12,804 bases of DNA, taken from contig JAJPXI010000123.1 of assembly GCA_021205585.1 (NCBI GenBank), positions 1 through 12,804 of the forward strand. Reading direction: 5' to 3'. Origin of the DNA: Oscillospiraceae bacterium (GTDB taxonomy: Bacteria > Bacillota > Clostridia > Oscillospirales > Oscillospiraceae). The notes under the pieces are model-generated. The model saw only the letters and a program-made list of their open reading frames with translations, ran no database searches and was not told the DNA's origin. Position 1 is the stretch's first letter, and each line of letters begins with the position of its first letter. Shown here piece by piece: positions 7,893-12,804 of this stretch. The translations under genes and the position numbers were made by a program.

Positions 7893-7921
7893 TTTACTTT
7901 TTTCAGGCTATCCTGTATAAT
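7893..7921 (+). promoter_or_regulatory. Predicted promoter upstream of repeat copy B and murA
   Basis: TTTACT (7893-7898, four of six) and a perfect TATAAT (7916-7921) are 17 bases apart. Transcription would begin near 7928 and run through repeat copy B into murA, giving a leader of about 280 bases. No comparable promoter was found between the repeat and murA. Confidence 0.65.
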
Positions 7922-7952
7922 ACCCTGTTGGAAATGTTTTATGTTTACTTAA

Positions 7953-8111
7953 GGAAGCACTGATTAAATGCGTCTGCGGCGGCTGGCGGAACTTTTTCGC
8001 CGAAAGCGCGTTGCAAAAGTTTGACATACACAAAGTATGCCTGCACTTTTGCGCCTTCTTTCGTCGCAAAATTTCTCGCCATCCGCTCTTGCCGATTTAA
8101 TCAGTCCTTCC
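7953..8111 (-). mobile_element. Repeat copy B: 159-bp MITE-like element with TTAA target duplication
   Basis: Same length as copy A and in the opposite orientation, flanked on both sides by TTAA (7949-7952 and 8112-8115). The terminal repeats are identical to those of A. Eleven substitutions and no gaps separate the two, and most fall in the inner third. The tip hairpin is CATAC (8025-8029) with GTATG (8035-8039), against AATAC/GTATT in copy A, so one stem pair has changed on both sides. The element lies downstream of a good promoter and about 95 bases before murA, so it should be transcribed as part of the murA leader. Confidence 0.88.
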
Positions 8112-8206
8112 TTAACAGCGTAGCTCCGCACTGTTTTATCAAAAAATAGAACCCGCCCTCCGGGGCGATACCTGCCGATGTTTCGGCCAGATAAGGGGAA
8201 GAGAAC

Positions 8207-9499
8207 TTGACTAAATATGTAATCCAGGGCGGCCGCCCGCTCCACGGAACGGTGGAAATCAGCGGCGCGAAAAACGCTGCCGTCGCCATTATTCCAGCCG
8301 CCATTTTGGTGGACGGGGTGTGCCGCATCGAAAATATCCCGCAGATTTCCGACGTGACCCTGATTTTGAGCATCCTCCAGGAGATGGGGGCCAGCGTGCG
8401 CACCGTCAACCGCACCACCATGGAGGTGGACTGCTCCTGCATCCGCAACAGCCGCCTGGCCGAAGGGCCTGCCCGGCGCCTGCGGGCCTCCTATTATCTC
8501 ATCGGCGCCCTGCTGGGCCGCTTCGGTAGCGCGGAGGTGCCCATGCCGGGGGGCTGCGACTTCGGCGGCCGCCCCATCGACCAGCACATCAAGGGCTTTA
8601 TGGCCATGGGCGCCCAGGTGGATGTCAACGGCGGCTATGTTCACGCCAACGCCGGCGGGCGGCTGCGAGGCTCCCAGGTCTACCTGGACGTGGTGTCCGT
8701 GGGGGCCACCATGAACATCATGCTGGCCGCCGCGCTGGCCGAGGGCATGACGGTCATCGAAAACGCCGCCAGGGAACCCCATGTGGTGGATTTGGCAAAC
8801 TTTTTGAATTCCATGGGGGCCAACATCATGGGCGCGGGCACCGACGTGATTAAAATTCGCGGGGTTAGCCGGCTGGGCGGCGGGAGCTACACCATCATTC
8901 CCGACCAGATCGAGGCCGGCACCTATATGGCTGCCGTGGCCGCCGCCGGGGGCGAGGCCCGGATTGAAAACGTCATTCCCAAGCATTTGGAGTGCATCAC
9001 CGCCAAGCTTCAGGAGATGGGCGTGGAGGTGGAGGAGGAGGACGATGCCGTGATCGTCCGCCGCACCGGCCCCCTGAACCGCACCAACATCAAAACCATG
9101 CCCTACCCCGGCTTCCCCACGGATATGCAGCCCCAGATGGCCGTGGCCCTGTGTATGGCCCAGGGTACCAGCTTGCTGACCGAAGGGGTATGGGACAACC
9201 GTTACCGCTATGTGGGCGAGCTGCGCCGCATGGGGGCGCAAATCCAGGTGGACGGCAAGATCGCCGTCATCGAAGGGGTCGGGCGCCTGTCGGGGGCCAA
9301 GATTCAGGCCTGCGATCTGCGGGCCGGGGCCGCCATGGTCATCGCCGGCCTGGCCGCCCAGGGGGCCACCGAGGTCAGCCGGGTCTACCACATCGAGCGG
9401 GGCTATGAGGACATTGTGCGCAAGCTGTCCGGCCTGGGGGCCGACATCCGGGCCGTGGTGGCGCCTGAGGAGGAGGCCGCCGAGGAAAACGTGGGCTGA
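8207..9499 (+). CDS. murA: UDP-N-acetylglucosamine 1-carboxyvinyltransferase
   Basis: Cytosolic enzyme for the first committed step of peptidoglycan synthesis: it transfers enolpyruvate from phosphoenolpyruvate to UDP-GlcNAc, and is the target of fosfomycin. The 430 residues cover the complete double-domain fold. Key residues are visible: Lys22-Asn23 in SGAKNA, the catalytic-loop Cys117 in MPGGCDFG (so the fosfomycin-reactive cysteine is present rather than Asp), and Asp306 in GFPTDMQ. The start is TTG at 8207, supported by AAGGGGA at 8193-8199 and by the usual N-terminus ending IQGG. Clostridia often carry two MurA paralogues, and I cannot tell which this is. It heads a probable operon with the walJ-like gene and rlmH, and its transcript should carry repeat copy B in the leader. 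Confidence 0.96.
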   Translation: MTKYVIQGGRPLHGTVEISGAKNAAVAIIPAAILVDGVCRIENIPQISDVTLILSILQEMGASVRTVNRTTMEVDCSCIRNSRLAEGPARRLRASYYLIGALLGRFGSAEVPMPGGCDFGGRPIDQHIKGFMAMGAQVDVNGGYVHANAGGRLRGSQVYLDVVSVGATMNIMLAAALAEGMTVIENAAREPHVVDLANFLNSMGANIMGAGTDVIKIRGVSRLGGGSYTIIPDQIEAGTYMAAVAAAGGEARIENVIPKHLECITAKLQEMGVEVEEEDDAVIVRRTGPLNRTNIKTMPYPGFPTDMQPQMAVALCMAQGTSLLTEGVWDNRYRYVGELRRMGAQIQVDGKIAVIEGVGRLSGAKIQACDLRAGAAMVIAGLAAQGATEVSRVYHIERGYEDIVRKLSGLGADIRAVVAPEEEAAEENVG

Positions 9500-9508
9500 C
9501 GTATTTTT

Positions 9509-9538
9509 CCGCCCCTCCCCAAAGGCAGAGAGGGGCGG
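9509..9538 (+). terminator. Hairpin between murA and the walJ-like gene: weak terminator or attenuator
   Basis: CCGCCCCTC (9509-9517) and GAGGGGCGG (9530-9538) form a perfect 9-bp stem with a 12-base loop, followed by TGCTTTTA. It starts 10 bases after the murA stop. The T-run is short and interrupted, and the walJ-like ribosome-binding site begins only 10 bases later. Partial termination or mRNA processing fits better than a full stop. Confidence 0.45.
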
Positions 9539-9560
9539 TGCTTTTACAGGAGGGAACCCT

Positions 9561-10319
9561 TTGACCGTCACCACCCTGGCCTCCGGGAGCAGCGGGAACT
9601 GCTGTCTTGTCTCCCAGGGGGATACATATATTTTAGTGGACGCCGGCATCTCCTGCCGCCGCGTCACCCGAAGCCTGGCCGGGCTGGGCCTGGCCCCGGA
9701 GCAGCTGTCGGGCGTGCTGATCACCCACGAGCACAGCGACCATATCAGCGGCCTTGCCACCCTGTTCAGGCGCTGTGCCCCGCCCGTGTGGTGCAGCGCC
9801 GGAACCGCCCGGCATCTGGCGACTAAGATTGACGGCATTGCACGGGAGCTGCACATCGTCTGTCCCGGCAGCCCCTTTGTCCTGGGCGGCCTGACCGTCT
9901 CCGCCTTCCCAACCCTGCACGACGCCGCCGAAAGCCTGGGCTTCACCCTGAGCGCCCAGGGGCACAAGGCGGCGGTGGTGACGGATTTGGGACGGGTGAC
10001 CCCCGATGTGCTTCAGGCGTTGGAGGGGGCGGAGCTGCTGCTGGCCGAGGCCAACCACGACCCGGAAATGCTCCGCCGGGGGCCGTATCCCCCAAGCTTA
10101 CAGGCGCGCATTTCCGGCCAATACGGGCACCTGTCCAACGCCGCCTGCGCCCAGATGTGCGCCCAGGTGCGGCCCAAAACCGTCCTGCTGGCCCACCTGT
10201 CCGAGAAAAACAACGACCCGGCCCTGGCCTTACAGACCGTCCAGGCCGGAGTGGGGCCGGGCGTCCATGTGGAGGTGGCCCCCCGGAACGAACCGGGCAG
10301 GAGGTGCCCTGTGGAATGA
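9561..10319 (+). CDS. walJ: Metallo-beta-lactamase-fold nuclease, WalJ/YycJ-like
   Basis: A 252-residue cytosolic protein of the metallo-beta-lactamase superfamily. The metal-binding motif is complete: HEHSDH at 56-61, with His120, Asp142 and His212 as likely further ligands. GHLSN (189-193) and AHLSEKNN (211-218) are typical of the YycJ/WalJ group, whose Bacillus member is a DNA exonuclease linked to the WalRK cell-wall regulon. TASGSSGN-like residues open the fold (ASGSSGN, 7-13). The TTG at 9561 is chosen because AGGAGGG (9548-9554) lies 6 bases before it; reading further upstream would overlap murA in another frame. The stop TGA overlaps the ATG of rlmH (ATGA), so the two are translationally coupled. 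No walR or walK gene is present in the window. The exact activity is inferred from the family. Confidence 0.9.
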   Translation: MTVTTLASGSSGNCCLVSQGDTYILVDAGISCRRVTRSLAGLGLAPEQLSGVLITHEHSDHISGLATLFRRCAPPVWCSAGTARHLATKIDGIARELHIVCPGSPFVLGGLTVSAFPTLHDAAESLGFTLSAQGHKAAVVTDLGRVTPDVLQALEGAELLLAEANHDPEMLRRGPYPPSLQARISGQYGHLSNAACAQMCAQVRPKTVLLAHLSEKNNDPALALQTVQAGVGPGVHVEVAPRNEPGRRCPVE

Positions 10320-10798
10320 TGGAGGTGCGCCTGGTCTGCGTGGGACGGCTGAAAGAGCCGTTTTACATCGCCGCCGCGGAGGAATACGCCAAGCGCCTAG
10401 GGGCCTTTTGCAGCCTGAAGGTGCTGGAGGTGCCGGAGGAGCGGCTGCCCGAGCGGCCCTCCCCCGCCCAGGTGGAGGCCGCGCTGAAAAAGGAAGCGGG
10501 ACGGATATTGGAAAAGCTGCCCTCCGGCGGGGTGTTCACCGCCCTTTGCGTGGAGGGGCGGCAGCTTTCCAGTCCCCAGTGGGCCGCCCAGATTGAACGC
10601 TGGATGGTAGGGGGCTGCTCCAGGCTGTGCCTGGCCATCGGCGGCTCCTGCGGCCTGCACGGGAGCGTCAAGGAGCGCGCCGCGCTGCGTCTGTCCATGT
10701 CCCCCATGACCTTTCCCCACCACCTGGCGCGGGTGATGGCGCTGGAGCAGCTGTACCGGGCCTTTCAAATCAATTCAGGCTCTGCCTATCACAAATAA
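10316..10798 (+). CDS. rlmH: 23S rRNA (pseudouridine1915-N3)-methyltransferase
   Basis: SPOUT-family (trefoil-knot) methyltransferase that uses S-adenosylmethionine to methylate pseudouridine 1915 in helix 69 of 23S rRNA on assembled ribosomes. The 160-residue length is normal. The C-terminal knot is complete: AIGGSCG (107-113), LSMSPMTFPHHLARV (126-140) and the family-typical ending YHK. The ATG at 10316 overlaps the upstream TGA, and a second in-frame ATG follows at 10319. AGGAGGTG (10299-10306) serves either one. It follows the walJ-like gene without a gap, an arrangement also known in other Firmicutes. The TAA stop lies 5 bases before repeat copy C. Confidence 0.95.
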   Translation: MMEVRLVCVGRLKEPFYIAAAEEYAKRLGAFCSLKVLEVPEERLPERPSPAQVEAALKKEAGRILEKLPSGGVFTALCVEGRQLSSPQWAAQIERWMVGGCSRLCLAIGGSCGLHGSVKERAALRLSMSPMTFPHHLARVMALEQLYRAFQINSGSAYHK

Positions 10799-10803
10799 TC
10801 TAT

Positions 10804-10908
10804 GGAAGGGCTCATTCAATCGACAAGAGTGGAAGGCGAGAAATCTTGCGGCGAAAGAAAGCGCAAAAGCTCCGCCAGCCACCGCAGGCGCATTGAATCA
10901 GTGCTTCC
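10804..10908 (+). mobile_element. Repeat copy C: 105-bp internally deleted MITE-like element
   Basis: Begins GGAAGGGCTCATTCAAT and ends in the complement of GGAAGCACTGATTCAAT. It aligns to copies A and B over both arms but lacks 54 bp that include the tip hairpin. The junction is at AAAAG (10865-10869), and in copy A AAAAG occurs at both deletion ends (4680-4684 and 4734-4738). It is more diverged than A is from B. The flanks do not form a clean 4-bp duplication (CTAT on the left, ACAA on the right), which suggests an older copy. It fills most of the gap between rlmH and pgm and ends 6 bases before the pgm ribosome-binding site. Confidence 0.82.
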
Positions 10909-10930
10909 ACAAATAAAGGAGTTTGCCGCT

Positions 10931-12664
10931 ATGAATATACAATACGCCTATCAGTCCTGGCTGAACAGCCCCATGCTGACCCAGACCGAGCGGGATGAGT
11001 TGGCCGCCCTCGCCGGGGACGAGGAGGATATCCGCTCCCGCTTCTTCGGCCCCCTGGAGTTCGGCACCGCCGGCCTGCGGGGCACCATGGGCCTGGGCAC
11101 CTACCGCATGAACCTGTATGTGGTGCGCCACGTCACCCAGGCCTTCGCCCAGGTCATCATGGAGCACGGCCCCCAGGCCGTCCAGCGGGGCGTGGCCATC
11201 TGTTACGACTGCCGCGTCAACTCTCAGCTGTTCGCCCGGGCTGCCGCCTGCGTCATGGCGGCCAACGGCATTTCTGTGCGTCTGTTTGACGCCCTGCGGC
11301 CCACCCCGGAGCTGTCCTTCGCCGTCCGGGAGTACGGCTGCACCGCCGGCATCAACATCACCGCCAGCCACAACCCCAAGGAATACAACGGCTACAAGGT
11401 CTACTGGTCCGACGGGGCCCAGCTGCCCCCCGCCCAGGCCGCCCGGGTGTCCGGGAAGATGGCCCAAATCGACATCTTCCGGGACGTGAAGCTGATGGAC
11501 TACGACCGGGCGCTGGCCGCCGGCCTCATCACCCTGATGGGGGAGGAGACCGATGAAAAATTCCTCTCCCACGTTATGGCTCAGGCCATCGACCGCCAGG
11601 CGGTGATCCAGGTGGCAGACCGGTTCAAAATGGTGTACACCCCCTTCCACGGCACCGGGCACTACCTGATTCCCGAGGCCCTGCACCGCCTGGGGATAAA
11701 GCATGTGCTGTGCGTGCCGGAGCAGATGGAGCTGGACGGAACCTTCCCCACCGTGGCCTCCCCCAACCCGGAGAATCCGGAGGGCTTCGCCCTGGCCGTG
11801 GAGCTGGCCCGGAAGGAGGGGGCGGATTTTATCCTGGGCTCCGACCCGGACGCCGACCGGGTGGGCATTATGGTGCGCCGGGGGGACGGGGAATTTGTCC
11901 CCCTGACCGGCAACCAGACCGGGGTGCTGATGCTGGACTATTTGATTGGGGCCATGGAGCGCTCCGGGCGGATGCCGGAGAAGCCGGTGTTCTTAAAAAC
12001 CATCGTCACCACGGAGATGGCCCGCAAGGTGGCCCAGACCCACGGCGTTGCCTGCTGCGACACCTTTACCGGCTTCAAATTTATCTCCGAGAAGAAGAAC
12101 CGGCTGGAGGCCGGGGGGGAGGGGACGGTCATCTTCTCTTTCGAGGAATCCTACGGCTATATGCTGGGGGACTTCGTCCGGGACAAGGACGCCGTCACCG
12201 CCGCCCTGGTGCTGGCCGAGATGGCCGCCTGGTACGCCGGACAGGGCATGACCCTGTACGACGCCATGGAGCGCCTGTATGAGACCTACGGCTGCTACCG
12301 GGAGCGCACCATGAACCTGGTTATGCCCGGCCTGGAGGGGATGGAGCGCATGAAGGCCCTGATGGCCTCCCTGCGGGCTGACCCGCCGGCGGAAATCGCC
12401 GGAACCCCCGTGGCCGTGTACAAAGACTACGCCTCCGGCGCCGCCACAGACGCATCCACCGGCGCCCAGACCCACATGGAACTCTCCGGCTCCAACGTGC
12501 TGGCCTATCAGCTGGCCGACGGGGTGACCATCCTGGTGCGCCCATCCGGCACCGAGCCGAAGATCAAGGTCTACATCCTGGCCCAGGGGGAGACCCTGGC
12601 CCAGTGCGACGAGCGCATCGGGCGCTACCAGGACTACTGGCAGGCCGTAGGGGAAAAGGGCTGA
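10931..12664 (+). CDS. Phosphoglucomutase/phosphomannomutase (alpha-D-phosphohexomutase family)
   Basis: Cytosolic enzyme interconverting hexose-1-phosphate and hexose-6-phosphate, which feeds sugar nucleotides, glycogen and wall polymers. The 577 residues match the PgcA-like long bacterial branch. Motifs occur in order: GTAGLRG (45-51), the phosphoserine loop TASHNP (144-149, Ser146), the magnesium loop SDPDADR (304-310), the sugar loop EESYG (405-409) and the phosphate-binding RPSGTEPK (537-544). The ATG at 10931 has AAAGGAG at 10915-10921. An in-frame ATG at 10802 would translate through repeat copy C and is rejected. No convincing promoter was found in the 132-base gap behind rlmH, so it may be read from the murA transcript. 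Glucose versus mannose preference cannot be told from sequence, so no symbol is given; pgcA would be the nearest. Confidence 0.93.
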   Translation: MNIQYAYQSWLNSPMLTQTERDELAALAGDEEDIRSRFFGPLEFGTAGLRGTMGLGTYRMNLYVVRHVTQAFAQVIMEHGPQAVQRGVAICYDCRVNSQLFARAAACVMAANGISVRLFDALRPTPELSFAVREYGCTAGINITASHNPKEYNGYKVYWSDGAQLPPAQAARVSGKMAQIDIFRDVKLMDYDRALAAGLITLMGEETDEKFLSHVMAQAIDRQAVIQVADRFKMVYTPFHGTGHYLIPEALHRLGIKHVLCVPEQMELDGTFPTVASPNPENPEGFALAVELARKEGADFILGSDPDADRVGIMVRRGDGEFVPLTGNQTGVLMLDYLIGAMERSGRMPEKPVFLKTIVTTEMARKVAQTHGVACCDTFTGFKFISEKKNRLEAGGEGTVIFSFEESYGYMLGDFVRDKDAVTAALVLAEMAAWYAGQGMTLYDAMERLYETYGCYRERTMNLVMPGLEGMERMKALMASLRADPPAEIAGTPVAVYKDYASGAATDASTGAQTHMELSGSNVLAYQLADGVTILVRPSGTEPKIKVYILAQGETLAQCDERIGRYQDYWQAVGEKG

Positions 12665-12677
12665 TACTGAAATCTGA

Positions 12678-12710
12678 TTAAAACAAGCCATAAAAAATGG
12701 CTTGTTTTAA
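12678..12710 (+). terminator. Intrinsic terminator after the phosphohexomutase gene
   Basis: A 14-bp perfect stem, TTAAAACAAGCCAT (12678-12691) with ATGGCTTGTTTTAA (12697-12710), closes a 5-base A loop and is followed by TTTAA. It begins 13 bases past the stop codon. The A-run before and T-run inside and after the stem make it able to work in either direction. Confidence 0.85.
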
Positions 12711-12715
12711 TTTAA

Positions 12716-12804
12716 GGAAGGACTGATTCAATCGGCAAAAGCGGATGGTGAGAAATTTTGCGACAAAAGAAGGCGTTGAAGCGCTGTGTGAATGGCCAAT
12801 TCCT
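12716..12804 (+). mobile_element. Repeat copy D: left part of a related element, cut by the window end
   Basis: Begins GGAAGGACTGATTCAAT directly after TTAA (12712-12715), as in copy B. The first 60 bases differ from copy A at only 3 positions. From about 12776 the sequence no longer matches A, B or C. It could be a variant with a different centre, a longer parental insertion sequence, or a copy broken by another event. The right end is not in the window. It lies immediately behind the terminator of the phosphohexomutase gene. Confidence 0.75.

Noticed and set aside
7964..9967. Long minus-strand open frames opposite murA and the other genes
   Set aside because: They are antisense shadows of G+C-rich coding sequence: composition is Gly/His/Gln/Ala-rich, with no family match and no ribosome-binding sites.
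10802..10930. N-terminal extension of the phosphohexomutase from ATG 10802
   Set aside because: It would translate straight through repeat copy C and has no ribosome-binding site, while ATG 10931 has AAAGGAG and gives the normal family N-terminus.

Overview
This 12.8 kb window looks like a chromosomal segment of a G+C-rich Gram-positive anaerobe of the class Clostridia, most likely the Oscillospiraceae/Ruminococcaceae lineage of gut bacteria. The support is indirect: a Firmicutes-type gene set (XpaC-like protein, VanW-domain protein, walJ-rlmH pair), strong GGAGG ribosome-binding sites, frequent TTG/GTG starts, and very G+C-rich codon third positions with A+T-rich promoters. No rRNA, tRNA, CRISPR array, phage gene or full-length transposase gene is visible.

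Layout. (1) 1-2543: phosphoketolase gene xfp on + with its own promoter, a perfect dyad overlapping the -10 box, and a strong hairpin behind it. (2) 2610-4568: typA/bipA on -, converging on xfp, with a good promoter and a G+C-rich leader hairpin. (3) 4619-4777: repeat copy A. (4) 4778-5959: membrane protein with a C-terminal XpaC domain, on -. (5) 5960-6177: divergent promoter region with an 11-bp dyad between the two promoters. (6) 6178-7809: VanW-family protein gene on +, split by one in-frame TGA. (7) 7810-8206: promoter, repeat copy B and leader of murA. (8) 8207-10798: murA, walJ-like nuclease and rlmH on +, closely spaced. (9) 10804-10908: shortened repeat copy C. (10) 10931-12664: phosphohexomutase gene, then a terminator and the left part of repeat copy D, which leaves the window.

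The coding content is housekeeping. Phosphoketolase makes acetyl-phosphate from sugar phosphates, the phosphohexomutase links glucose-6-P and glucose-1-P, MurA opens peptidoglycan synthesis, the VanW and XpaC-like proteins are membrane or envelope proteins, and TypA and RlmH act on the ribosome.

The most unusual content is a family of small non-coding mobile repeats. Copies A and B are each exactly 159 bp and differ at 11 positions. Their ends are inverted repeats of the form GGAAGSACTGATTAAAT, and each copy is flanked by its own 4-bp target duplication (TTAG and TTAA). Copy C is the same element minus exactly 54 bp. Copy D shares the first 60 bp and then differs. The ends and the YTAR-like target suggest miniature elements mobilised by an IS5-group transposase. 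The hairpin tip shows a paired base change between A and B. Copies sit at gene boundaries: on a stop codon (A), between a promoter and murA (B), just upstream of the pgm ribosome-binding site (C), and behind a terminator (D).
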